Of a stretch of 64,000 nucleotides of DNA, positions 1 to 8,807 are shown piece after piece. The DNA comes from Bifidobacterium scaligerum (GTDB taxonomy: Bacteria; Actinomycetota; Actinomycetes; Actinomycetales; Bifidobacteriaceae). The notes under the pieces were generated by a model. That model had not been told where the DNA came from and made no database searches. It was given only the letters and a program-made list of their open reading frames with translations. Position 1 is the stretch's first letter. Each line of letters begins with the position of its first letter. The stretch covers positions 1 to 64,000 of the forward strand of contig NZ_PGLQ01000011.1 of NCBI RefSeq assembly GCF_002802865.1, written 5' to 3'. A program made the translations under genes and the position numbers.

Positions 1-124
1 CGAACACGAACACCACCGCGAACGGCCACATGAACTTCCAACCACGCCAATCCGCCTTATGCTTATTCACACGCACCACAGCGGAACGCGCAGGCACGGC
101 AGCGCTGACATCAACCGAGGTCAT
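1..124 (-). CDS. Sugar ABC transporter permease, N-terminal fragment
   Basis: This is the first 41 codons of a gene that continues past the left edge of the window. The start is the ATG complementary to 122-124. The product begins with a short polar N-terminus (MTSVDVSAAVPARSAVV) and then enters a hydrophobic stretch (FMWPFAVVFVF). This is the usual opening of an inner-membrane MalF-type permease of a carbohydrate ABC importer. The gene runs divergently from the arabinofuranosidase remnant, and two palindromic operators lie in its promoter region. The sugar carried cannot be told from this fragment. The neighbouring GH51 remnant makes an arabino-oligosaccharide plausible. Confidence 0.6.
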   Translation of the reverse strand, partial: MTSVDVSAAVPARSAVVRVNKHKADWRGWKFMWPFAVVFVF

Positions 125-179
125 TACCAACCCCTCTCCTTCGAAGGAAATAATCATCAAATGAACATCAAACAGGCCG

Positions 180-226
180 TGTGACCGGTCACAAAATCAG
201 TTTATCACATTTTGTAACCGGTCACA
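180..226. promoter_or_regulatory. Paired LacI-type operators
   Basis: Two near-identical 14-bp palindromes, TGTGACCGGTCACA (180-193) and TGTAACCGGTCACA (213-226), lie 33 bp apart centre to centre, about three helical turns. The CG-centred palindrome is typical of LacI-family operators. They sit upstream of the permease gene. The LacI gene at 1137 is the obvious candidate regulator, but that link is inferred. Confidence 0.7.
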
Positions 227-297
227 TACTGTTTTCATAACAAAACAGACAAAAAAGTAACAACCGATTCTTACAGCGGCCGGCAGTACCAGTCGTC

Positions 298-1043
298 ATG
301 CGGCGTAACGCGCTGGATCTCATCGAATACGTCAACGATCCCGTCACCTCACCATGGGACACCAAACGTGCCGCAGCCGGCCATCCTGAGCCGTTCGGAC
401 TGGAATATCTGGGCCTTGGCAATGAGGATGTGGTCAACGCGGCGTTCCATGAACGATTCACGATGATTCACGATGCGGTCAAGCGCGCGTACCCGGACAT
501 TGCCATCATCGGTACCGCCGGACCGGTTCCCAATGGCGAGAATTATGAAGCCGTTGGGCATTCGGCGACTGGGGCAATAAGTACTACATTCTGAAGCGCG
601 TGGGCGACGGGCCGCAGGACGAGGCCGCACCGGCGTACGAAGGCGGCGTGGAATCGAATATCGACTACCACGTGACGTTCGAAGTGTCCGGTCAGGGCGG
701 TCGAGTACGAGTCATGCTCAACGGCCGGCCGATTCATGACTATCAGGACAGCAGCGAACAGACTCGCTTCGTGGCCCACGCCGGACGCAATACGAACGGC
801 GAGCTCATCGTTCGCGTCGCGAACGCCACCGATCAGCCGCAACGCATTACGTTGGATTGGGACGAGCCGCCGCTGACCAGCGCAACGCACGGTACGGCCA
901 CCGTACTTGCCGCCGATTGGGATACCGGCACGCCCTTTGAGCCCGCTCCCGTACGTCCGCGGTCGGTCACCGTGACGGCGGCCGACTTGTCCTCGTGGCA
1001 GGTCGAGCCCTATTCGTTCACCGTCTTCCAGCTGCCGCAGTGA
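298..1043 (+). pseudogene. Decayed GH51 alpha-L-arabinofuranosidase
   Basis: The reading frame from 298 encodes a recognisable GH51 segment ending in YLGLGNED, which carries the catalytic acid/base Glu, and then AYPDIAIIGTAGPVPNGENY. Near 555 the homology jumps to another frame (WAFGDWGNKYYILKRVGDG) and runs to 1043. The second part includes a lectin-like insert and the C-terminal beta domain (GELIVRVAN). The 5' end and the segment with the catalytic nucleophile are missing, so the protein cannot be active. An intact GH51 enzyme is about twice this length. The remnant sits between a sugar ABC permease and a LacI regulator, so it was probably part of an arabino-oligosaccharide locus. The family call is firm; the exact ancestral limits are not. 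Confidence 0.75.
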
Positions 1044-1136
1044 CGATCAATTAGGGACGATCGATTGGCGCGCGACAGCCTAATGTAACGATAAATCACC
1101 CTGTTCGCTATATTGGTGGGCAGCAAAGGGGTTTCT

Positions 1137-2207
1137 ATGGTCACCATGAAAGATGTCGGACGCGAGGCCGGAGTCTCCGCCATGACCGTTTCCAACGTGT
1201 TGCGCGGCAATACGAACGTCACGCCGGAGACGGCCAAACGTGTGCGCGAGGCGGCCGACAAGCTGCATTACCGGCTCAACACCACCAGTCTGTCCGCCCG
1301 AAGCCTGCGCGTCTCCACCAGCCGACACGGACGCAACTTCAGCACCATCGGCTTGGCTATTTTCGAGCTTGACCGTCCGTATCCCTCCCAGCTTGCCTCC
1401 TTGATTTCGCAAGCTGCGGAAAAGCGCGGATACCAGACCGTGGTGCAGGAGACCCGCATCAACGCGGAGAACGAGCGTTCCATCATCGAACGGGTCTCCA
1501 ACCAGTTCTGTGACGGTCTGATCTTCAGTTCCAGCCGGCTGTCCGCCGCGGAAATCGAGCAGCTGTCCAATCATCGGCCGACCGTGCTGCTGGACGACGA
1601 CCGCCCCCAGCAGGATATCGATACGATTCTGACCCCGAGCGAAGCCGGCGCACAGGCCGCCATCGAATATCTCTGGGGCACCGGCAAACGGCATATCGGC
1701 ATTGTTGGAGGACTTGGCGACAACCTGGTCAATGCAGCCGGTGAAGACAACGACACCAGTGCGACATTCGACATCAACGACACCCGTCACCGTCGTCTGA
1801 TGGGCTGCTACAACGCTTTTGAAAAGCTTGGCGTGCAGTGGAAGGACGTGCCGATCATCGCTACGCCATGGACTGACACGGACGCCCGTAAGGCCATCGC
1901 CGGCAACGCCGACCTGGTGCGCTCCTGCGACGCGCTGTTCTGCATGACCGATACCACCGCGTTCGGCGTGATTCGCGGGCTCAAGGACATCGGATTACGC
2001 GTGCCGGACGATATCGCGGTGATGGGCTTCGACGGCATTGAAATGGGGGCCATCATGACGCCTTCTCTGACCACGGTGGCGGTCGATATCCCGATGGTCG
2101 CCCAGAAGGCGGTGGACCTGCTGATCGAACGCATCGATGACGAATCGGATCGCGAACGTCAGCGCATCGTGGCCGATTTCCACATCGCCCAGCGCGAATC
2201 CGCGTGA
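1137..2207 (+). CDS. LacI-family transcriptional regulator
   Basis: The product is 356 aa, the usual LacI-family length. An N-terminal helix-turn-helix (MKDVGREAGVSAMTVSNVLR, residues 4-23) is followed by a periplasmic-binding-protein-like sensor domain that ends with the typical VMGFDGIE...PSLTTV pattern. The ATG at 1137 is preferred over an in-frame start at 1113 because AAAGGGG lies at 1125-1131. It likely senses a sugar derived from plant arabinans and represses the adjacent transport and hydrolase genes. This is inferred from the neighbouring GH51 remnant, the permease and the palindromes at 180-226. It is intact although the hydrolase beside it has decayed. A hairpin directly follows the stop codon. 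Confidence 0.9.
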   Translation: MVTMKDVGREAGVSAMTVSNVLRGNTNVTPETAKRVREAADKLHYRLNTTSLSARSLRVSTSRHGRNFSTIGLAIFELDRPYPSQLASLISQAAEKRGYQTVVQETRINAENERSIIERVSNQFCDGLIFSSSRLSAAEIEQLSNHRPTVLLDDDRPQQDIDTILTPSEAGAQAAIEYLWGTGKRHIGIVGGLGDNLVNAAGEDNDTSATFDINDTRHRRLMGCYNAFEKLGVQWKDVPIIATPWTDTDARKAIAGNADLVRSCDALFCMTDTTAFGVIRGLKDIGLRVPDDIAVMGFDGIEMGAIMTPSLTTVAVDIPMVAQKAVDLLIERIDDESDRERQRIVADFHIAQRESA

Positions 2208-2209
2208 CA

Positions 2210-2233
2210 GTCGGCGGTTGATCAACCGCCGAC
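2210..2233 (+). terminator. Hairpin after the lacI stop
   Basis: A 24-bp palindrome centred on TTGATCAA begins three bases after the LacI stop codon. It forms a stem of about 10 bp. No strong T-run follows, so termination is inferred from position. Confidence 0.45.
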
Positions 2234-2279
2234 AGCCCGACGACTACCGCCAACGGGTTGCTTGCCCCGTATTCCTGCT

Positions 2280-2332
2280 CAGCGTACGTTTTTCCAGATG
2301 CAGTCGTTTTTAGTCTGGAAGAACGTACGCTG
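2280..2332. repeat. 19-bp inverted repeat between convergent genes
   Basis: The arms at 2280-2298 and 2314-2332 pair over 19 bp with a single G-T position and enclose a 15-base loop. The structure lies between lacI (plus) and the DUF3566 gene (minus). It may be a bidirectional terminator, but it is longer than a typical one and lacks a terminal T-run. Confidence 0.6.
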
Positions 2333-2371
2333 CGACCAATCAAACAGCCAGACTGACGCTCAGGTAACACA

Positions 2372-2395
2372 AAAGCGGCCCCGCAAGGCCGCTTT
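2372..2395 (-). terminator. Rho-independent terminator of the gyrB-gyrA-DUF3566 unit
   Basis: A perfect 9-bp stem, AAAGCGGCC with GGCCGCTTT, has a 6-base loop and lies 33 bases past the stop of the DUF3566 gene. On the minus strand the stem ends in TTTTG. Confidence 0.75.
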
Positions 2396-2427
2396 CACAT
2401 ATGAGCAGTGTTCGCAGTACCGTTCGA

Positions 2428-3000
2428 TCAGTCGTCGCCGAGAGTCAGGTGTACGCCGCCGACCAAGGAGCTGACCACGTTGTAGATCAGTGCGATGATG
2501 GTGGCGAGCAGCGTGAAGATCACCACTTCGACGATTGAGAAGATGGTCACGCCGGAAACCACGGTGGTCAGGGACAGCACGTTCTTCAGGTCGAAGCCGT
2601 CGGCGTCAAGACCGGTGGAGGAAACGATCTGCGTAATCTGTCCGAAAACGCCGGCCAGATCGAGCAGCAGCCACACCAGAGCGGCGGCCACCACCTGAAT
2701 AATCGCGCCGGCGATGGAAAGCATGAACGTCACCTTGGCCACGGACCAGGCATCCACGCGGGTCAGGGACAGGCTCATGCGACGGGCGCGCGGGGCGCTG
2801 CGGCGCGGAGCCGGACGCACCGGCGTGGTACCGGACGGCAGTGCGGACTCCTCCGGATCGCTGGACACGGAACGTGCCTTGCGAGGAGCGCGACCGGAGA
2901 TCGGAGCGGAACCGCTGAGCGGTTCGGCCGACTGGTTCACGTCGTACTCGTTCTGGGGCTGAATCACTGCGGGCTCGTCGTTTTCGAGGTTCTCGCTCAT
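2428..3000 (-). CDS. DUF3566 transmembrane protein
   Basis: This 190-aa membrane protein has a disordered N-terminal half rich in Arg, Ser, Pro and Glu (about residues 1-70). Two long hydrophobic segments follow (VTFMLSIAGAIIQVVAAALV and a second near 145-170). A DUF3566 protein just downstream of gyrA is a conserved actinobacterial arrangement. The molecular role is not established. The gap to gyrA is about 146 bases and no separate terminator is obvious, so it may share the gyrase transcript. Its C-terminus, LVGGVHLTLGDD, fits the family. Confidence 0.85.
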   Translation of the reverse strand: MSENLENDEPAVIQPQNEYDVNQSAEPLSGSAPISGRAPRKARSVSSDPEESALPSGTTPVRPAPRRSAPRARRMSLSLTRVDAWSVAKVTFMLSIAGAIIQVVAAALVWLLLDLAGVFGQITQIVSSTGLDADGFDLKNVLSLTTVVSGVTIFSIVEVVIFTLLATIIALIYNVVSSLVGGVHLTLGDD

Positions 3001-3146
3001 CGTTTCTCCTTACAGGACTCCCTACAGAGGCTGCCTACTGACAGGGTTATGGTAGCCCCACTTCTTAGCGAGGCTACCAGTGTTTCAGGACGCCAATCGT
3101 ATGGCGTCCGGCTTGTTCACATTCTCACCGGATTGAGGTGGTCGAA

Positions 3147-5888
3147 TCAGTCCTCGGCTGGGGAATCAGCCACAGATTCGTCAGCGGTATCGTCCGCAGA
3201 CTCGGTGCCCGCAGAGGCAGCGGAAGCGTCGGGAGCCTGGACCTCAGCCGACTGTTCGGCACCCTCGGCACCAGCCGCAACAGCCTCAGTACCGACCTCG
3301 GCGTCTTCCTCGTCCTTCTCCTCGTTGCGCGCGATGGACAGGATCTCATCGCCCTTGTCCGGCTTGGCGAAGGTGACACCCTGCGTGGCGCGACCGGTGC
3401 GCTTGACCTCGTCCACGTTGGAGCGAATCACCTTGCCGGACTTCATAATCGCCATGACCTGATCATCTTCGGACACCACCAGCGCACCGACCAGCGCACC
3501 GCGGCCCTCGACCAGCTGCACGGCCTTGATGCCCAGACCGTTACGGCCCTGCAGACGGTACTCGGAGATGGCCGTACGCTTGGCGAAGCCTTCGTTGGTC
3601 ACCACGAACAGATCCTTGTCGGAATCGTTGGGCACCACATCCATGGCCAGCAGCTCGTCGCCGTCGCGGAACTTCATGCCCTGCACGCCGGCGGTCTGGC
3701 GACCCATCGGGCGCAGCTGCTCGTCGTTGGCCTCGAACTTCAGGCTCATGCCGAGCTTGGAGACCAGAATGATGTCGTCCTCGGCGTTGCACAGTGCGGC
3801 ACCGATCAGTTCGTCGGCGTTCTCGCCATTCTCGTCGGCCATCAGACGCACGGCGATCAGACCACCCTGACGCGGCGAATCATATTCGGCCAGCGGCGTC
3901 TTCTTGACCTTGCCCGAACGTGTGGCGAGCACCAGATACTTGGCCACCTCGTAGTTCGGGATGGACAGCACAGTCTGAATGGCCTCATCCGGCCCGAACT
4001 GGAGCAGGTTGGCCACATGCTGGCCCTTGGAGTCACGAGACCCCTCCGGCAGCTCGTAGGCCTTGATGCGGTACACGCGGCCCTTGTTGGTGAAGAACAG
4101 CAGCCAGTTGTGCGTGGAGGTCAGGAAGAAGTGGTCCACCACGTCATCCTCGCGCAGCTTGGCACCCTTGATGCCCTTGCCGCCGCGGTGCTGGGCGCGG
4201 TATTCGTCGGCCTTGGTGCGCTTGATGAAGCCGGAGTGCGTGACGGTGACCACCACGTTCTCCTCGGCGATCAGGTCCTCGACGTTCATTTCGCCGCTGA
4301 AGGGCAGGATGCGCGTGCGGCGTTCGTCGCCGTACTTGGCGACGATCTCGTCGAGCTCATCGCCCACGATCTTGCGCTGGCGTTCCGGCTTGGCGAGGAT
4401 GTCGATGTAGTCGGCGATGCGACGCTGCAGCTCGTTGTGCTCGTCGATGATCTTCTGGGCCTCCATGTTGGCCAGACGCACCAGCTGCATCGACAGGATG
4501 GCGTCCGCCTGCACCTGATCGATGCCCAGGAAGTCCATCAGCTTCGGGCGAGCGTCCTCACGGCCCTGGCTGGAGCGGATGAGGCGAATCACCTCTTCGA
4601 TGGCGTCCAGCGCCTTGAGCAGACCCTGCAGGATGTGGTCGCGTTCTTCGGCCTCACGCTTCAAGTACGCGGTGCGACGGGCGATCACGTCAAGCTGGTG
4701 GCTCACCCAGTGGCGGATGAACGCGTCGAGCGACAGCGTGCGCGGCACACCATCGACCAGCGCCAGCATGTTCGCGCCGAACGTCTGCTGCAGCTGGGAG
4801 TGCTTGTACAGGTTGTTCAGCACCACCTTCGGCACGGCGTCGCGCTTCAGCACCAGCACGAGGCGCTGGCCGGTACGGCCGGAGGTTTCGTCGCGCATAT
4901 CGGCGATGCCTTGGATCTTGCCGTCGCGCACGGCCTCACGGATGGAGACGACCAGTCGGTCCGGGTTGACCTGATACGGCAGCTCGGTGACCACCAGGCA
5001 CATGCGGCCGTTGATTTCCTCGGTGTTGACCACGGCACGCATGGTGATCAGGCCTCGGCCGGTACGGTAGGCCTGTTCGATGCCCTTGTGGCCCAGAATC
5101 GTGGCTCCGGTGGGGAAGTCCGGTCCCTTGATGATGCGGATCAGATTCTCCAGCAGCTCCTCACGGCTGGCGTCCGGATGCTCCAGCGCCCAATGCACGC
5201 CTTCGGCCACCTCGCGCATGTTGTGCGGCGGAATGTTGGTGGCCATACCCACGGCGATGCCGGCGGAGCCGTTGACCAGAAGGTTCGGGAAGCGGGCCGG
5301 CAGTACGGTCGGCTCCTGCGTCTTGCCGTCGTAGTTCGGCACGAAATCGACGGTGTCCTTGTCGATGTCGCGCACCATTTCCATGGCGAGCGGCGCCATA
5401 CGGCATTCGGTGTAACGCATGGCGGCTGCCGGGTCGTCGCCGGGAGAGCCGAAGTTACCCTGACCGTCCACCAGCAGGTAGCGCATCGACCAGGACTGGG
5501 CCATGCGCACCAGGGTGTCGTAGATGGCGGAGTCGCCGTGCGGGTGGTACTTACCCATCACATCGCCGACCACGCGCGAGCACTTGTTATAGCCGCGATC
5601 CGGGCGGTAGCCGCCGTCGTACATCGCGTACACCACACGGCGGTGCACCGGCTTCATACCGTCGCGCACATCCGGCAGGGCGCGCTCGACGATGACGGAA
5701 AGCGCGTATGCCAGATAGGATTCACGCATCTCCTGCTGCAGGTCCTTGCGCTGGATGCGTTCGCCGCTTTCCATCAGACCGTAGTCGGTAGTGTCTGCCT
5801 CCTGCGGGCTCAACGGCTCCATCGAGCCATCCGGCGTGAACTGCTCGTCGTTCTGATCGTTCTCGTTGTTGTTCGTTTCGTCTGCCAC
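3147..5888 (-). CDS. gyrA: DNA gyrase subunit A
   Basis: At 913 aa this is a full-length GyrA, the DNA breakage-and-reunion subunit that works with GyrB to introduce negative supercoils. The catalytic tyrosine is in RYTECRM (Tyr159). The quinolone-resistance region reads [13 protein letters not shown], so the positions matching E. coli Ser83 and Asp87 (here Ser120 and Asp124) are wild-type. The C-terminal half contains the beta-pinwheel repeats, including a GyrA-box-like QGGKGIKG (seen as RGGKGIKG). The last 60 residues are an acidic, Ala-rich tail. It lies 18 bases downstream of gyrB and is surely co-transcribed with it. The opposite strand is also open for 921 codons; this reflects codon bias. 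Confidence 0.98.
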   Translation of the reverse strand: MADETNNNENDQNDEQFTPDGSMEPLSPQEADTTDYGLMESGERIQRKDLQQEMRESYLAYALSVIVERALPDVRDGMKPVHRRVVYAMYDGGYRPDRGYNKCSRVVGDVMGKYHPHGDSAIYDTLVRMAQSWSMRYLLVDGQGNFGSPGDDPAAAMRYTECRMAPLAMEMVRDIDKDTVDFVPNYDGKTQEPTVLPARFPNLLVNGSAGIAVGMATNIPPHNMREVAEGVHWALEHPDASREELLENLIRIIKGPDFPTGATILGHKGIEQAYRTGRGLITMRAVVNTEEINGRMCLVVTELPYQVNPDRLVVSIREAVRDGKIQGIADMRDETSGRTGQRLVLVLKRDAVPKVVLNNLYKHSQLQQTFGANMLALVDGVPRTLSLDAFIRHWVSHQLDVIARRTAYLKREAEERDHILQGLLKALDAIEEVIRLIRSSQGREDARPKLMDFLGIDQVQADAILSMQLVRLANMEAQKIIDEHNELQRRIADYIDILAKPERQRKIVGDELDEIVAKYGDERRTRILPFSGEMNVEDLIAEENVVVTVTHSGFIKRTKADEYRAQHRGGKGIKGAKLREDDVVDHFFLTSTHNWLLFFTNKGRVYRIKAYELPEGSRDSKGQHVANLLQFGPDEAIQTVLSIPNYEVAKYLVLATRSGKVKKTPLAEYDSPRQGGLIAVRLMADENGENADELIGAALCNAEDDIILVSKLGMSLKFEANDEQLRPMGRQTAGVQGMKFRDGDELLAMDVVPNDSDKDLFVVTNEGFAKRTAISEYRLQGRNGLGIKAVQLVEGRGALVGALVVSEDDQVMAIMKSGKVIRSNVDEVKRTGRATQGVTFAKPDKGDEILSIARNEEKDEEDAEVGTEAVAAGAEGAEQSAEVQAPDASAASAGTESADDTADESVADSPAED

Positions 5889-5906
5889 TTCGTTTTCCTT
5901 TAGTTA

Positions 5907-7997
5907 TCAGGCGTCAATCCAGCGCACGTTCTTGGCGTTACGTTGGATGAAGAGTCGGCGGGGCTCCACTTCGTCGCCCATCAGCATCGAGAAGGTCTCG
6001 TCGGCCGCGGCGGCATCTTCGATATGTACCTGCTTCAAGATGCGGTGTTCGGGGTCCATGGTGGTCTCCCACAGCTCCTGATAGCTCATCTCGCCCAGAC
6101 CCTTGTAACGCTGGATGCCTTCGCCCTTGGGCAGCTGACGGCCGGAGGCCTTGCCCTCGGCGAGCACACGGTCGCGTTCGGCATCGGTATAGACGAAGTC
6201 GTGCGGGCCCTTGGTCCACTTCAGGCGGTACAGCGGCGGCATGGCCACGTACACGTAGCCGGCGGTGATCATCGGACGCATGTAGCGGAAGAACAGGGTC
6301 AGGTTCAGGGTGGCGATGTGGGCGCCGTCCACATCGGCATCGGCCATGATGATGACCTTGTGGTAGCGCACCTTGGAGATGTCGAAGTCCTCGCCATAGC
6401 CGCCGCCGACCGCGGTGATCAGCGATTCGATAGTGTCGGACTTCATCATGCGGTCCAGGCTGGCGCGCTCGGTGTTCAGAATCTTGCCTCGCAGCGGCAG
6501 GATGGCCTGGGTGATCGGGTTGCGGCCCTGAATGGCGGAGCCGCCTGCGGAATCACCCTCCACGATGAACAGCTCGCACTCTTCCGGATTCGAGGACTGG
6601 CAGTCCTTGAGCTTGTCCGGCATGCCGGCGGACTCGAAGATGGACTTGCGGCGCGTGTTCTCGCGGGCCTTCTTGGCGGCCAGGCGCGCGCGGGAGGCTT
6701 CGATGGCCTTCTGGATGATGTTCTTGGCCTCGGACGGGTGTGCGTCGAACCAATCGCCGAGCTTGTCGGTCATCACGCGCTGCACGAAGGTCTTGGCCTC
6801 GGAGTTGCCGAGCTTGGTCTTGGTCTGGCCTTCGAACTGCGGGTTGGTGAGCTTGACGGAGATTACGGCGGTCAGGCCTTCACGCACGTCGTCGCCGGAG
6901 AGGTTCTCGTCCTTGTCTTTCAGGATGCTCTTCTCGCGGGCGTACCGGTTGACCAGACTGGTCAGCGCCGCGCGGAAGCCTTCCTCATGGGTGCCGCCTT
7001 CGGTGGTGGAGATCGTGTTGGCGAAGGTGTGCACGGCCTCGGAATAGGCGGTGGTCCACTGCATCGCCAGTTCGGCGGAGATGCCGAGCTTCAGATCCTC
7101 GGCCTCGAAGCTGATGACTTCATCCTCGACCGGGGTGGCCTTGCGGGTCTTGACCAGATAGTCGACGTAATCCTTGATGCCGTTGGCGTACTGGTAAGTG
7201 ACGGTCTGGTGGGTCTCGCCGGCGTCCGGCACGTCATCGCCGGTGACCTCGTCGCCGGCCTGATCGTTCTCGCGCAGGTCCGTCAGGCTGATCTTCAGGC
7301 CCTTGTTCAGGAAGGCCATCTGCTGGAAGCGGGAACGCAGCGTCTCGAAATCGTAGACGGTGGTTTCAAAGATCTTCGGATCGGCCCAGAAAGTCACCGA
7401 TGTGCCGGTGGACTCGCCTTCCGCCATCGGCTCGCCCTGCTTCAGGCGAGCGGTGGGGTGCTGGTCGATATACGTCTGGGTCCAGTGGAAGCCCTGGCGA
7501 CGCACTTCGATATCCACGCGGGTGGAAAGCGCGTTCACCACGGAGATGCCCACGCCGTGCAGACCGCCGGAGACCGCATAGCCACCACCGCCGAACTTGC
7601 CGCCGGCGTGCAGCTTGGTCATCACGGTCTCGACGCCGGAGACGCCTTCGCCGGGCACCTCGTCAACCGGAATGCCACGGCCGTCGTCCACCACGCGAAT
7701 ACCGTTGTCCGGCAAGATGGTGACCTCGATATGGCTGGCGTATCCGGCCAGCGCCTCATCCACCGAGTTGTCGACGATCTCGTAGACCAGGTGGTGCAGA
7801 CCGCGCGGACCGGTGGAACCGATGTACATGCCCGGGCGAATACGTACTGCCTCAAGTCCTTCCAGAACCTTGAGGTCGGACGCCTCGTAATGCTCAGGTG
7901 CCATCGACTCGTCGAGCTCGCCCTCGGTGAGCTCCGCACTGTTGATGTGCTCTGCAGCCGCCTTCAGCTGCTCCTCTTTGCTGGTTTCGTCTGCCAA
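5907..7997 (-). CDS. gyrB: DNA gyrase subunit B
   Basis: GyrB is the ATPase subunit of gyrase. Landmarks are the GHKL ATP-binding motif YEIVDNSVDEALAG, the transducer domain, the TOPRIM motifs EGDSAGG and DADVDGAH, PLRGKILN, and the C-terminal RYKGLGEM. I chose the TTG at 7997 (LADETSKEEQ, 696 aa) because GGGAGGAAG at 8002-8010 is correctly placed for it. An in-frame TTG at 8012 would put the ribosome binding site inside the gene. It lies downstream of dciA and upstream of gyrA on the same strand. Confidence 0.97.
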   Translation of the reverse strand: MADETSKEEQLKAAAEHINSAELTEGELDESMAPEHYEASDLKVLEGLEAVRIRPGMYIGSTGPRGLHHLVYEIVDNSVDEALAGYASHIEVTILPDNGIRVVDDGRGIPVDEVPGEGVSGVETVMTKLHAGGKFGGGGYAVSGGLHGVGISVVNALSTRVDIEVRRQGFHWTQTYIDQHPTARLKQGEPMAEGESTGTSVTFWADPKIFETTVYDFETLRSRFQQMAFLNKGLKISLTDLRENDQAGDEVTGDDVPDAGETHQTVTYQYANGIKDYVDYLVKTRKATPVEDEVISFEAEDLKLGISAELAMQWTTAYSEAVHTFANTISTTEGGTHEEGFRAALTSLVNRYAREKSILKDKDENLSGDDVREGLTAVISVKLTNPQFEGQTKTKLGNSEAKTFVQRVMTDKLGDWFDAHPSEAKNIIQKAIEASRARLAAKKARENTRRKSIFESAGMPDKLKDCQSSNPEECELFIVEGDSAGGSAIQGRNPITQAILPLRGKILNTERASLDRMMKSDTIESLITAVGGGYGEDFDISKVRYHKVIIMADADVDGAHIATLNLTLFFRYMRPMITAGYVYVAMPPLYRLKWTKGPHDFVYTDAERDRVLAEGKASGRQLPKGEGIQRYKGLGEMSYQELWETTMDPEHRILKQVHIEDAAAADETFSMLMGDEVEPRRLFIQRNAKNVRWIDA

Positions 7998-8336
7998 CAG
8001 GCTTCCTCCCAATGACTACAGGGTCAGCCTCGCCAATGAAGGTCATTCGCAAGGGTATTATGGCTTATGAAGCCCGTAAAGGGCTCTTCCAGCCGTTTGA
8101 CCATACTGCATGTGATTTTACTCGTCTAACACGACGAGCGCCATAGCGAGGCTTCTACGCGGTTTCTTCAGGTTTTTCGCAGTTTTCGTTGTTGGTATGT
8201 TCATCTGCGCGTATTACTGAAGTCGCTTTGCAGCAGCCGCCTTGCTGAAATCACCGAGTCCTGAGCTGAGCATGATGAACTCCGGAAGGCCGGACTCCAG
8301 AGGACTTATTTTGGATTCATATGGATTCATATGGAT
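7998..8336. other. Intergenic region upstream of gyrB
   Basis: About 340 bases hold no credible gene. On the minus strand CATAAT at about 8057-8062 is a possible -10 element for gyrB. Three direct copies of ATGGATTCAT-like sequence lie at about 8312-8340, at the 3' end of dciA. A short stem (CTCGTC/GACGAG) lies at 8121-8138. Confidence 0.4.
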
Positions 8337-8807
8337 TCATTTCCGTCTGGCCCATTTACGGCTATAGCCTACGGCCGGCCCGGTGACGCGAATCTCGTCG
8401 ATGGTCAGCCCTTTGAGATTCTTGCGTATGGTATCGGTCAACTGAGGTATCAGATAGGTCAGTTGCGTGGCCCATACCGCCGATTCGGCGCGAATCACCA
8501 GTACGCCGCCGCTGAAATCGGCCACCGCTGAATGTGCGGCCACACCCGGGCCGACCACCTGATCCCAATGATTGCGCAGTTGCGCCAGCTTCAGATTCGT
8601 GGACCACACGCCGTTGCCGGCGATGGTGGTCATCACGCTGCCCAGTTCGGCTGGGTCGCGTCCGGCCTTGCCGAAATTCTCGATGGCTTCCTCACGTCGA
8701 CGCCGACGGTCCTTCAGTATCGCCCCGCGGTGGGAGATACGCTCGAATACTTCAGCCGGCAGCTTGGTCTCGTCCAGATGCAGCTGACGGGCGATCGGCG
8801 GTTTCAC
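8337..8807 (-). CDS. dciA: DciA-like DUF721 protein
   Basis: This 156-aa protein has the DUF721 domain in its C-terminal half (WDQVVGPGVAAHSAVADF through GVLVIRAESAVWATQL to ITVTGP-like IRVTGP). Members of this family in bacteria without DnaC or DnaI interact with the replicative helicase and help load it. The position between recF and gyrB is the classic actinobacterial one. Its start overlaps the recF stop by 4 bases (ATGA), so the two are translationally coupled. The N-terminal third is charged and probably flexible. Confidence 0.88.
   Translation of the reverse strand: MKPPIARQLHLDETKLPAEVFERISHRGAILKDRRRRREEAIENFGKAGRDPAELGSVMTTIAGNGVWSTNLKLAQLRNHWDQVVGPGVAAHSAVADFSGGVLVIRAESAVWATQLTYLIPQLTDTIRKNLKGLTIDEIRVTGPAVGYSRKWARRK

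Noticed and set aside
3138-5903. A 921-codon open frame opposite gyrA
   Set aside because: It mirrors gyrA exactly. The translation is His/Leu/Val/Gln-rich with no domain, and the frame follows from strong third-position G/C bias.
5943-8015. A 690-codon open frame opposite gyrB
   Set aside because: It is the same codon-bias shadow; it has no ribosome binding site and no family match.
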